Positions 1-6,033 are shown, counted from the stretch's first letter. The stretch is 6,033 bases of DNA from an uncultured Hyphomicrobiales bacterium (GCA_903932565.1 CAIZGQ010000761.1:1-6033), one strand, 5' to 3'. Translations and numbers: made by a program. Notes: generated by a model from the letters alone, not told the origin.

Positions 1-1
1 C

Positions 2-310
2 CGGCAGGCCAGCGAAATTGCCATTGCCAGCGGCGCGCATTTCCTGAAAACGTCCACCGGCAAAACGGATGTCTCGGCAACGCCCGAAGCCGCACGCATC
101 ATGCTCGAGACCATTCGCGACAGCAGCGCGCCCGTTGGCTTCAAGGCGTCGGGTGGCTTGCGCACGCTCCGCGACACATTGGTCTATCTCGAACTTGCGG
201 ACGGCATTTTGGGTCCTGACTGGGCAAAACCAGCGACCTTCCGTATTGGCGCAAGCGCTCTGCTAGGTTCGCTCCTGGACGCGATTCAAGCGCCATCAGG
301 TGCTGGATGA
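2..310 (+). CDS. deoC: Deoxyribose-phosphate aldolase, C-terminal part (5' end outside window)
   Basis: DeoC cleaves 2-deoxyribose-5-phosphate to acetaldehyde and glyceraldehyde-3-phosphate in the cytoplasm, the last step of deoxynucleoside breakdown. The visible part is about 102 codons, open from the window edge to the TGA at 308-310. It contains the family's Schiff-base motif FLKTSTGK, with the catalytic lysine codon at 47-49. It also contains the second active-site motif VGFKASGG, whose lysine (codon 143-145) matches the proton-relay Lys201 of the E. coli enzyme. The RIGAS stretch near the C-terminus is also typical of the family. The stop overlaps the start of deoA in an ATGA arrangement, which suggests translational coupling in a deo operon. 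The amino-terminal half lies left of the window, so neither start nor promoter can be judged. Confidence 0.96.
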   Translation, partial: RQASEIAIASGAHFLKTSTGKTDVSATPEAARIMLETIRDSSAPVGFKASGGLRTLRDTLVYLELADGILGPDWAKPATFRIGASALLGSLLDAIQAPSGAG

Positions 311-1620
311 TTCCGCAGGACATCATTCGCCGAAAGCGCGACGGACACGAACTCAGTGACTCCGAGATCGCCAACTTCATCCAGGGATTAACGGACGGGA
401 CCGTGACCGAAGGCCAGGCAGCCGCGCTCGCCATGGCCATCTATTTCAAGGACATGTCACGGGCCGAGTGCGCGAGCCTGACGCGGGCGATGGCCGCGTC
501 AGGCAAAACGCTGAACTGGAAAGCGGACAACCTGCCCGGCCCTGTCCTGGACAAGCACTCGACCGGTGGTGTGGGCGATACCGTAAGCCTCATGCTCGCC
601 CCCATGGTGGCAGCCTGTGGTGGCTTCGTGCCGATGATTTCGGGCCGCGGCCTTGGCCACACGGGTGGCACCCTCGACAAACTGGAATCAATTCCCGGAT
701 ATACCGCCAAGCCCGACCCGCTGCTGTTTCGCCAGACCGTGCGCGAGGTCGGTTGCGCCATCATCGGCCAGACCGACGATTTGGCGCCTGCGGATCGACG
801 CCTTTATGCCATCCGCGACGTGACGGCCACGGTGGAAAGCGTCCCGCTCATCACGGCCTCAATCCTGTCGAAAAAGCTGGCAGCGGGTCTCGATGGTCTG
901 GTGATGGACGTGAAGGTGGGTTCAGGTGCCTTCATGACCTCCATGGCCGAGGCGCGGCACCTCGCAACCAGCCTGACGGAAGTCGCCGAACAGGCGGGAC
1001 TGCCGACCCGCGCCCTGCTGACGGACATGGACGAACCCCTTGCACCCGTCGCCGGCAACGCGCTCGAGGTCAGACTGGCCATCGACTATCTCACAGGCCG
1101 CCGCCGCGACTTCCGCCTGCATGCCTGCGTTTTGGCGCTCGGGGCGGAGATGCTTGTTCTGGGCAAATTGGCAGACACGCTGATCGACGCCCGCCGGAAG
1201 CTGGAGGTCGCTCTCGACTCAGGTGCCGCTGCAGGGCGCTTTGCCCGCATGGTGAGCGCGCTGGGTGGTCCTGCAGACCTGATGGAAAACCCCGACGCCC
1301 ATCTCGCCAAAGCGCCGGTGCAAGTGACGGTGACCGCCGGAACGCTGGGCTATGTGCAGAGCGTCGACACCCGCGCCCTGGGTATGATTGTACTTTCTCT
1401 GGGCGGGGGCCGGACGCGGCCGGACGAGGAGATCGATCCCTCGGTCGGACTGACGGATCTTGCCGCGATCGGAGCGGAACTGGGACCGCTCGACCCGTTG
1501 GCCATTGTCCATGCGCGGACCCGGTTTTCAGCCGACAAGGCAGCGCAAGCTGTTCGCGCCGCCTATCGCATGAGTCGGACCTCGATCACGCCGCGCAGCG
1601 TGATGGTTCGTGACGTCTAG
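307..1620 (+). CDS. deoA: Thymidine phosphorylase
   Basis: DeoA reversibly phosphorolyses thymidine (and deoxyuridine) to the free base and 2-deoxyribose-1-phosphate, feeding the DeoC pathway. The 437-residue product is close to the 440 residues of E. coli DeoA. The phosphate-binding loop KHSTGGVGD is at residues 83-91 and the family signature SGRGLGHTGGTLDKLE at 112-127. Residues 167-178 (YAIRDVTATVES) and 185-210, ending DVKVGSGAFM, complete the nucleoside site. Arg170, Ser185 and Lys189 align, with an offset of one, to the pyrimidine-binding Arg171, Ser186 and Lys190 of E. coli. The ATG at 307 overlaps the deoC stop by 4 bp and has an AGG six bases upstream. The order deoC-deoA supports thymidine phosphorylase over the related pyrimidine-nucleoside phosphorylase Pdp, but substrate range cannot be read from sequence alone. 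The gene ends TAG, convergent with rph. Confidence 0.97.
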   Translation: MIPQDIIRRKRDGHELSDSEIANFIQGLTDGTVTEGQAAALAMAIYFKDMSRAECASLTRAMAASGKTLNWKADNLPGPVLDKHSTGGVGDTVSLMLAPMVAACGGFVPMISGRGLGHTGGTLDKLESIPGYTAKPDPLLFRQTVREVGCAIIGQTDDLAPADRRLYAIRDVTATVESVPLITASILSKKLAAGLDGLVMDVKVGSGAFMTSMAEARHLATSLTEVAEQAGLPTRALLTDMDEPLAPVAGNALEVRLAIDYLTGRRRDFRLHACVLALGAEMLVLGKLADTLIDARRKLEVALDSGAAAGRFARMVSALGGPADLMENPDAHLAKAPVQVTVTAGTLGYVQSVDTRALGMIVLSLGGGRTRPDEEIDPSVGLTDLAAIGAELGPLDPLAIVHARTRFSADKAAQAVRAAYRMSRTSITPRSVMVRDV

Positions 1621-1632
1621 CCGCCAGATCTC

Positions 1633-1662
1633 AGGCGACTCCATTTCAGGCAATAGTCGCCT
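1633..1662. terminator. Inverted repeat between convergent deoA and rph; possible weak bidirectional terminator
   Basis: A perfect 8-bp inverted repeat, AGGCGACT (1633-1640) and AGTCGCCT (1655-1662), encloses a 14-nt loop. It begins 12 bp after the deoA stop and its right arm lies inside the last codons of rph (stop at 1646-1648). Its position between convergent genes fits a shared transcript end. There is no T-run on either side and the loop is long, so it is not a canonical Rho-independent terminator. Part of the repeat is constrained by coding sequence, so chance is a real alternative. Confidence 0.3.
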
Positions 1663-2359
1663 TCTGAAGCGCGATCAGGGTCTCGATCCCGCCACGCGCG
1701 AGGCCCAGCATGCTGGTCAGCTGCACTTCGGTGAAGACGGCACCCTCCGCCGAGGCCTGCACCTCGACGAGATTGCCAGCCCCGGTGATGACAAAGTTCG
1801 CATCCGTCTCGGCAGACGAATCCTCGATGTAATCAAGATCGAGAACCGCCTCACCCTTGACCATGCCGCAGGAGACGGCTGCCACCTGATCGCGCAGCGG
1901 CATGTCCCGGATGATGGAGCGGCCCCGCATCCATTTCAGGCACTCATGTAGCGCGACCCAAGAGCCGGTGATGGCAGCCGTGCGTGTGCCGCCATCAGCC
2001 TGCAGCACATCGCAATCGATGGTGATCTGGCGCTCACCAAGGGCAGCCATATCAACAACAGCGCGCAGCGAGCGGCCAATCAGCCGCTGAATTTCCTGCG
2101 ACCGGCCGGACTGCTTGCCGGAGGTCACCTCACGGCGATTGCGGGTCGTCGTCGCGCGCGGCAGCATCGCATATTCAGCGGTGATCCAGCCCTTGCCCTG
2201 GCCCCGCAACCACGCCGGGGGCTTGTCTTCAAGGGAGGCCGTGCACAACACATGGGTCTCGCCAAACTTCACAAGGCAGGAGCCCTCCGCGAACTTTGCC
2301 ACGCCCCGCTCGAGCGTGACAATGCGCATCTGATTGGCTTCACGCTTTGACGGACGCAT
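1646..2359 (-). CDS. rph: Ribonuclease PH
   Basis: RNase PH is a cytoplasmic, phosphate-dependent 3'-to-5' exoribonuclease that trims the last nucleotides after the CCA end of tRNA precursors and takes part in rRNA and small RNA turnover; it acts as a hexameric ring. The 237-residue product has the usual family length. It starts with the typical MRPSKR...QMR and carries GRSQEIQRLIGRSLR at 85-99, including Arg86. The family signature CDVLQADGGTRTAAI is at 116-130, including the phosphate-site residues Gly124, Thr125 and Arg126. The conserved acidic stretch LDLDYIEDSSAETDAN at 173-188 follows. The ATG at 2359 has an AGGA about 8 nt upstream and matches the family start. It lies 107 bp after puuD on the same strand, so it could be read from the urate operon or from its own promoter. 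In many alphaproteobacteria rph is followed by rdgB; here its downstream neighbour is the convergent deoA. Confidence 0.98.
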   Translation of the reverse strand: MRPSKREANQMRIVTLERGVAKFAEGSCLVKFGETHVLCTASLEDKPPAWLRGQGKGWITAEYAMLPRATTTRNRREVTSGKQSGRSQEIQRLIGRSLRAVVDMAALGERQITIDCDVLQADGGTRTAAITGSWVALHECLKWMRGRSIIRDMPLRDQVAAVSCGMVKGEAVLDLDYIEDSSAETDANFVITGAGNLVEVQASAEGAVFTEVQLTSMLGLARGGIETLIALQKATIA

Positions 2360-2376
2360 GCAATTTTCCTGATTTC

Positions 2377-2402
2377 GAGCAATTCCAGCCTGGAAGATGC
2401 TC
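2377..2402 (-). promoter_or_regulatory. 26-nt imperfect hairpin in the rph leader
   Basis: An imperfect palindrome has outer arms GAGCA and TGCTC (5 bp), a small internal asymmetry, inner arms TTCCA and TGGAA (5 bp) and a 3-nt loop. It ends 18 nt before the rph ATG, just upstream of the ribosome binding site. It could be a leader hairpin, or a remnant of the short palindromic intergenic repeats common in rhizobial genomes, many of which are bounded by GAGCA/TGCTC; that link is from memory and not tested. The rest of the 107-bp puuD-rph gap shows no promoter I would defend. Confidence 0.35.
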
Positions 2403-2466
2403 TAGGCGCTCGCAAAGCCGGGCGCAACCTTTCAGCGCAGCAGGCTTGGCCAGCGACATTACAGGC

Positions 2467-3690
2467 TCAGTTCATGCTTGCACCTTGCTCGAACCAGAGG
2501 CCCAAGATCCGCCGATCCTCCGGCGCGATCTCGGTGATATTGCCGCCGGGCGGCATGGCGTGGCTCATTACAGCCTGCAGATAAATTTGCTTGGCATGCA
2601 GATGGATTTCGTCGGGCGTCTCCAGCATCACGCCCTTGGGCGCAACGCCCACACCGCTCCACACCGGCTCCTGCGCATGACACATGGAGCAGCGCGACAC
2701 GACGATCTCCTGAACATCCGCAAACTTGATCTTCTGGGCCTGCGCCGTGACCGGTTTGGATTCGGCTGCCTTTGCCGCGCTTGGACCAAAACCCGATAGC
2801 CAGGCGATCAAAACAAAACAGGCCGCAGCGACCAACCAGGTCCACCACGGGTTGCCCTTGTGCGCGTGCTGCGAATTGAAGAAGTGGCGAATGGCCACGC
2901 CCATGATCATCACCAGCGCAATGATAAGCCAATTGTATTGGGTACCAAACGACAGCGGGTAATGGTTCGAGATCATCAAGAAGACGACAGGCAACGTCAG
3001 ATAATTGTTGTGGAGTGAGCGTTGCTTTCCGGCTTTGCCGAGCGCCGGGTCCGGCTCCTCACCGGCCAGAAGCGATTTCACGACAATTCGCTGCTTTGGA
3101 ATGATGATCATCGCAACATTGGCAACCATCATCGTGCCGATGAGTGCGCCAAATTCGATGAAGGCCCCGCGGCCACTGAAAACATGCGTCATGCCCCATG
3201 CAATGAATACGAGGTAGACGTAGAGTACGCCAAACAGCGCGACATCATTCTTGCCGAGCGGCGATTTGCAGAGTTGGTCATACACAACCCAGCCTAGCGC
3301 CAACGTCAAAACGCCCAATGTCACGGCCTGCCAGGGCACGAGATCGAGCACCGTCTTGTCAATCAGATAGAGTTCCGGATTGGCCCAGTAATGCACGCAC
3401 AGAAGGGCAAATCCGGACAGGAAGGTCATGTAGGCCTCCCATTTAAACCAGGTCAGATCCTCCGGCATGTGGGACGGTGCCACCACATATTTCTGCATGT
3501 TGTAGAAGCCACCGCCATGGACCTGCCATGCCTCCCCTGCGACCCCCTCCGGCAGACCAGCGCGCTTCTGCAAACTGAGATCCAGGTGGATGAAGTAAAA
3601 CGACGAGCCGATCCAGGCCACGGCCGCAATGACGTGAAGCCAGCGTATGGCGAAATCAGACCATTCCCCGACGAGAATTTGCCAAGTCAC
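2467..3690 (-). CDS. puuD: Membrane urate dehydrogenase/hydroxylase with C-terminal cytochrome c (PuuD type)
   Basis: PuuD oxidises urate to 5-hydroxyisourate at the inner membrane. Electrons are thought to leave through the fused cytochrome c towards the respiratory chain rather than to oxygen with peroxide release. The 407-residue protein has an N-terminal membrane domain (DUF989 type) with about eight hydrophobic segments, near 17-36, 86-104, 120-138, 150-168, 182-198, 231-243, 253-270 and 283-301. An Ala/Lys-rich linker runs from about 302 to 320. A class I cytochrome c domain follows, with haem motif CSMCH at 334-338 and a probable axial Met379 in SHAMPPGGN. The start is GTG (3688-3690), preceded by AGAGG at 8 nt; the next internal Met is residue 65, inside the membrane domain, so the GTG start is well supported. 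It lies between a purine permease and rph, 71 bp after the permease stop. The cytochrome fusion separates it from plain DUF989 proteins. Confidence 0.95.
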   Translation of the reverse strand: MTWQILVGEWSDFAIRWLHVIAAVAWIGSSFYFIHLDLSLQKRAGLPEGVAGEAWQVHGGGFYNMQKYVVAPSHMPEDLTWFKWEAYMTFLSGFALLCVHYWANPELYLIDKTVLDLVPWQAVTLGVLTLALGWVVYDQLCKSPLGKNDVALFGVLYVYLVFIAWGMTHVFSGRGAFIEFGALIGTMMVANVAMIIIPKQRIVVKSLLAGEEPDPALGKAGKQRSLHNNYLTLPVVFLMISNHYPLSFGTQYNWLIIALVMIMGVAIRHFFNSQHAHKGNPWWTWLVAAACFVLIAWLSGFGPSAAKAAESKPVTAQAQKIKFADVQEIVVSRCSMCHAQEPVWSGVGVAPKGVMLETPDEIHLHAKQIYLQAVMSHAMPPGGNITEIAPEDRRILGLWFEQGASMN

Positions 3691-3719
3691 AGAAGGTACC
3701 TCTTCAACTTAAAGGAGTT

Positions 3720-3748
3720 CATCATCGGCGACAGTGGCGCCGATGATG
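3720..3748 (-). promoter_or_regulatory. Perfect 11-bp hairpin between the permease gene and puuD
   Basis: A perfect inverted repeat, CATCATCGGCG (3720-3730) and CGCCGATGATG (3738-3748), encloses a 7-nt loop. It sits 13 bp after the permease stop and ends about 29 bp before the puuD GTG. On the - strand it is followed by AACTCCTTTAAG, with no real U-tract, so it is unlikely to stop transcription fully. It fits an intercistronic hairpin that protects the upstream message end or partly attenuates puuD. The structure is seen directly; the role is inferred. Confidence 0.5.
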
Positions 3749-3761
3749 GGGATAAGCAGGA

Positions 3762-5192
3762 TCAAATGTCTGCCGCATGCGCCGCAGCAGCTGCGTCAGA
3801 CTGCGCTGACTCGGCAGACCCAAATCCATTGAAGAACAGATTGAGAATGACCGAGACAATTGATGTCAGCAGGATACCCGAGTCGAGAAGCGGTTTAAGG
3901 CTTGATGGAAACTTTTCAAAGAAGTTCGGAGCCACCAGCGGGATCATGCCAAAGCCAATCGAGATCGCCACAATGAAGAGGTTGTGACGCTGGTCCTTGA
4001 AATTGACGTTGGTGAGGATACGCGCGCCCGTTGCCGCCACCATGCCAAACATCACAAGGCCAGCGCCGCCCAACACATAAAGTGGGATCGCCGCAAACAG
4101 AGCGGCGAGTTTCGGAATAAAGCCAAGAATAACGAGCATAATGCCGCCTGTCACAGCGACATATCGCGAGCGCACGCCAGTCACCCCCACCAGCCCGACA
4201 TTCTGCGAGAACGACGTGTAGGGGAAGGTGTTGAAGAGACCGCCGAGAATCGTACCAACACCATCGGCACGAAGACCCTTGGTGAGATCGGCGGGTGAAA
4301 TTGTCTTGCCTGTCATTTCGCCGAGCGCCAGGAACATGCCTGTCGATTCAATCATCACCACGATCATCACAAGACACATGGTCAGGATTGGCACGAGTTC
4401 AAAATGCGGCATGCCGAACTGCAGCGGATAGACGAATGCCAACCAGGGCGAACTGGCGACGGGTGCAAAGTTCATTTTGCCCAGAGCCGCCGCCAACGCG
4501 CCGCCTGCGATAATCCCAAGCAGGACGGCCACATTGCCAAAAAACCCTCTGGAATATTTGGTGATCAGCAGAATGACCACCAGCACAAAAAGCGCGATTC
4601 CCATATTGTCCAGCGCGCCGAAAGCGGGATTTGGAAAATCCCCCGCGATGCCATCGACAACCTTTCGCGTGGTGGCAGACGGCAACCCGCCGGCCCAATT
4701 GATGCCGATGCGCATGAGGGACACGCCAATCACCACAATGATCGTGCCGGTGACGACAGGCGGAAACAGTGGCAGCAACCGGCTGATCACAGGCGCAATC
4801 AAAATACCAAAGATACCAGCGGCGATCACGGATCCGTAAATTGTCAGCAGTACGCCTGTCGGGTCAAAGGCTGCACCACCAGCAGCACTTTTCGCCGCAC
4901 CAATGAAGGCAAGCATCGGCGATACAGAGGCGAAGGTGACGCCCATCATCACGGGCAAGCGGATTCCAACGCCTGGAAATCCATAGGCCTGCACAAGCGT
5001 TGCAAATCCGCAGGCCAGCAAATCCGCATTGATGAGGAAGGCGCGCTGTTCCGGCGAAAGCCCGAGCGCGCCCGCGATGATAAAGGGCACCGCCACAGCG
5101 CCGGCGTACATGACGAGCACATGCTGGATTGCCAGCGCCGCCAATCGCGGCGTTGGCAGCATTTCATCGACCGGATGCGTTTGATCAACCAT
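3762..5192 (-). CDS. NCS2-family purine (probably urate/xanthine) permease
   Basis: This is an inner-membrane nucleobase symporter of the NCS2/NAT family, here most likely importing urate or xanthine for the adjacent oxidation pathway. The 476-residue protein is hydrophobic nearly throughout, consistent with the 14-segment NCS2 fold. Family landmarks are Gln23-His24 in the first membrane segment, the acidic ESTG around Glu282, Asp310 in LRADG, and the NAT motif SQNVGLVGVTGVRSRYV at 329-345 with Gln330-Asn331. The QNVGLV form of the motif resembles the PbuX/PucJ/PucK and UacT-like purine carriers more than uracil carriers. Substrate choice rests mainly on its place between uraH and puuD. The ATG at 5192 follows a GAGGGGG ribosome binding site that lies in a small hairpin. 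The C-terminus is an Ala-rich tail (about 459-476) after the last membrane segment. Its start is 36 bp after the uraH stop, so the two are probably co-transcribed. Confidence 0.94.
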   Translation of the reverse strand: MVDQTHPVDEMLPTPRLAALAIQHVLVMYAGAVAVPFIIAGALGLSPEQRAFLINADLLACGFATLVQAYGFPGVGIRLPVMMGVTFASVSPMLAFIGAAKSAAGGAAFDPTGVLLTIYGSVIAAGIFGILIAPVISRLLPLFPPVVTGTIIVVIGVSLMRIGINWAGGLPSATTRKVVDGIAGDFPNPAFGALDNMGIALFVLVVILLITKYSRGFFGNVAVLLGIIAGGALAAALGKMNFAPVASSPWLAFVYPLQFGMPHFELVPILTMCLVMIVVMIESTGMFLALGEMTGKTISPADLTKGLRADGVGTILGGLFNTFPYTSFSQNVGLVGVTGVRSRYVAVTGGIMLVILGFIPKLAALFAAIPLYVLGGAGLVMFGMVAATGARILTNVNFKDQRHNLFIVAISIGFGMIPLVAPNFFEKFPSSLKPLLDSGILLTSIVSVILNLFFNGFGSAESAQSDAAAAAHAADI

Positions 5193-5195
5193 TTG

Positions 5196-5211
5196 AAAGA
5201 GCCCCCTCTTT
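5196..5211 (-). promoter_or_regulatory. Hairpin enclosing the permease ribosome binding site
   Basis: In the message (- strand), AAAGAG and CTCTTT form a perfect 6-bp stem around a GGGG loop, ending 3 nt before the permease ATG. The Shine-Dalgarno purines (AGAGGGGG) are in the 5' arm and loop, so folding could limit translation initiation unless ribosomes arriving from uraH open it. The stem has only two GC pairs and is weak. On the + strand the same element reads as a stem followed by T's, but no + strand gene ends here. Confidence 0.35.
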
Positions 5212-5228
5212 TTTAAAAGCCTGCCGCG

Positions 5229-5588
5229 TCAACTGCCGCGGTATGTGGAAAATGCGTATGGCGAGATCAGCAGCGGCACATGGTAATGCGCGTCGGGCTG
5301 CGCGATCGCAAAGCGAATGGGGACCTGATCCAAGAACGGGGGATCGGTCAGCATTGTGCCCTTTGCGCGAAAATAAGCTGCAACTTCAAAAATCAATTCG
5401 TAGTGCCCAATCCTCATCGAATCCGATGTCAAAAGTGGCGCATCACAGCGCCCATCATGATTGGTGATCTCGGTTTTCAAGAGGGTGCGCGCATCGCCGT
5501 CGAGCGCGAACAGGCGCACCGATATGCCGGCAGCCGGGCAGCCATTTGCAGTATCCAGAACGTGGGTCGTCAATCGGCCGCCCGCCAT
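5229..5588 (-). CDS. uraH: 5-hydroxyisourate hydrolase (transthyretin-like)
   Basis: UraH hydrolyses 5-hydroxyisourate, the product of PuuD, to OHCU (2-oxo-4-hydroxy-4-carboxy-5-ureidoimidazoline). With the ATG at 5586-5588 the product is 119 residues, the usual size for this homotetrameric family. It has the N-terminal signature LTTHVLDTANGCPAAG at 6-21, Arg47, HYHVPLL at 101-107 and the diagnostic C-terminal YRGS at 116-119. His9, Arg47 and His103 correspond to the expected catalytic residues. The reading frame stays open back to 5690. The extra 34 residues resemble no part of the family, would cover the palindrome at 5619-5649, and have no good ribosome binding site, whereas the chosen ATG follows AAAGGGA at a suitable distance. 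No signal peptide is visible, so it should be cytoplasmic. It is the first gene of the - strand urate operon and divergent from uraD. Confidence 0.95.
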   Translation of the reverse strand: MAGGRLTTHVLDTANGCPAAGISVRLFALDGDARTLLKTEITNHDGRCDAPLLTSDSMRIGHYELIFEVAAYFRAKGTMLTDPPFLDQVPIRFAIAQPDAHYHVPLLISPYAFSTYRGS

Positions 5589-5618
5589 TGCTATTCCCTT
5601 TGTCGCGACTGCTGAGCA

Positions 5619-5649
5619 ATCAAGCGTTTCAGTGCTGAAACTTGTTGAT
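5619..5649. promoter_or_regulatory. Nested palindrome upstream of uraH, candidate operator
   Basis: A near-perfect dyad, GTTTCAG-TG-CTGAAAC (5626-5641), is flanked by a second inverted pair, ATCAA (5619-5623) and TTGAT (5645-5649), at spacings of 2 and 3 nt. The core begins 38 bp upstream of the uraH ATG, where a repressor or activator of the divergent urate genes could bind. No regulator gene is visible in the window, and the pattern does not clearly match a family consensus I know. It could also form a hairpin in the uraH leader. Confidence 0.5.
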
Positions 5650-5694
5650 GATCGATAAAGCAAATCGCATGCTAGGCTTTGCCAGCGCACGAGG

Positions 5695-5720
5695 GCAACC
5701 CGGAGATGCGGGCTTTTTGC
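5695..5720 (+). terminator. Terminator-like stem with T-run in the uraH-uraD gap
   Basis: On the + strand a short stem, CCCG (5699-5702) with CGGG (5709-5712), has a 6-nt loop and is followed by C and five T's. Outer GCAA and TTGC can extend the pairing over a bulge. No + strand gene ends upstream, so if real it would end an unseen short transcript or act as an attenuator in a long uraD leader. The 4-bp core is short. The rest of the 269-bp divergent region (5589-5857) must hold both promoters, but no -35/-10 pair is convincing. Confidence 0.3.
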
Positions 5721-5857
5721 AACTATTCAAAGCAGACTGCGTGGATGTGAGGCGTTCTTGATATCTTCGCCGCGCGGCTCGCAAATCCTGATGCGCTATG
5801 CTTCCATGGTTCCGCTGCTGCGGCGGTCATTTCGGGCGCTATCAATTGGAAACACTC

Positions 5858-6033
5858 ATGACGCAAACCGATAAGCTGGTGACAGACATGACCCGCGCCG
5901 ACTTTGTCATGCGATTTGGCGGCGTGTTCGAGCACTCGCCCTGGGTGGCAGAGGCAGCCTATGACGCGGGCCTTGATCCATCCGCCAATGACGTCAGCGG
6001 GCTGCAGGCTGTGATGGTACACGCCATGCGCCA
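5858..6033 (+). CDS. uraD: OHCU decarboxylase, N-terminal part (3' end outside window)
   Basis: UraD decarboxylates OHCU to S-allantoin, completing the stereospecific urate-to-allantoin route begun by PuuD and UraH. The visible 58 codons are open to the window edge. They contain the strongly family-typical MTRADFVMRFGGVFEHSPWV at residues 11-30, followed by AEAAYDAGL, and then LQAVMVHAMR, which matches the helix preceding the catalytic region. The catalytic His of the HPDL-type motif lies beyond the window, so activity cannot be confirmed. The ATG at 5858 follows TTGGAAA at a reasonable spacing and gives a short N-terminal segment usual for the family. An alternative ATG at 5888 has a poorer ribosome binding site. 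The gene diverges from uraH across 269 bp. It may be followed to the right by further allantoin-pathway genes, which cannot be seen here. UraD fused to another domain is possible because the C-terminus is missing. Confidence 0.92.
   Translation, partial: MTQTDKLVTDMTRADFVMRFGGVFEHSPWVAEAAYDAGLDPSANDVSGLQAVMVHAMR

Noticed and set aside
468..1613. 381-residue open frame on the + strand within deoA in another frame
   Set aside because: It is a low-complexity Arg/Gly/Pro/His-rich shadow of deoA with no recognisable domain; deoA carries all family motifs.
2415..2447. AAGCC/GGCTT and GCGC/GCGC pairing downstream of puuD as a terminator
   Set aside because: The stems are short and interrupted and no T-run follows on the - strand, so it is within chance for GC-rich DNA.
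3391..3987. 198-residue + strand frame spanning the start of puuD and the end of the permease gene
   Set aside because: It crosses two confident - strand genes and their gap, with no motif or good ribosome binding site.
4404..5216. 270-residue open frame on the + strand opposite the permease gene
   Set aside because: It is antisense to a clear NCS2 permease, is rich in Arg, His, Gln and Asp without any domain pattern, and is explained by the codon bias of the true gene.
5589..5690. N-terminal extension of uraH to an upstream ATG
   Set aside because: The added residues are not family-like and would read through the palindrome; the ATG at 5588 has a good ribosome binding site and gives the standard length.
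5769..5778. 10-bp palindrome GCCGCGCGGC upstream of uraD
   Set aside because: Pure G/C alternation of this kind is common by chance in GC-rich genomes and does not extend into flanking bases.
5723..6022. 99-residue - strand frame opposite uraD
   Set aside because: Antisense to the family-typical uraD N-terminus and without recognisable features.

Overview
The window is GC-rich, tightly packed bacterial chromosome. Protein similarity judged by eye (RNase PH, 5-hydroxyisourate hydrolase and a PuuD-type urate dehydrogenase with a fused cytochrome c) fits an alphaproteobacterium, probably Hyphomicrobiales/Rhizobiales. The genus cannot be named from this sequence. Almost everything here deals with nucleoside, nucleobase or RNA breakdown.

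Left part, + strand: the 3' end of deoC (deoxyribose-phosphate aldolase, entering at base 2) overlaps the start of deoA (thymidine phosphorylase) by 4 bp. This is the end of a deoxynucleoside catabolic operon. DeoA releases thymine and 2-deoxyribose-1-phosphate. After isomerisation to the 5-phosphate by a mutase not seen here, DeoC splits the sugar into acetaldehyde and glyceraldehyde-3-phosphate. deoA converges on rph (RNase PH, - strand) with only 25 bp between the two stop codons.

Middle and right part, - strand: read in the direction of transcription, the order is uraH (5-hydroxyisourate hydrolase), an NCS2 purine/urate permease, puuD (membrane urate dehydrogenase with C-terminal cytochrome c) and then rph. 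The gaps are 36, 71 and 107 bp. The first three genes look like one urate uptake and oxidation operon; rph may be co-transcribed or have its own promoter. At the right edge, uraD (OHCU decarboxylase) starts on the + strand, divergent from uraH, and is cut by the window end.

Together the right-hand genes give a full route: import of urate (or another purine), oxidation by PuuD to 5-hydroxyisourate, hydrolysis by UraH to OHCU, and decarboxylation by UraD to S-allantoin. PuuD should pass electrons through its cytochrome to the respiratory chain, unlike soluble uricase, which makes hydrogen peroxide.

No tRNA, rRNA, CRISPR array, insertion sequence or phage gene was seen. No previously undescribed system is apparent. 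The points worth a second look are regulatory: a nested palindrome in the uraH-uraD divergent region, hairpins in the intergenic gaps, and the unusual placement of rph.
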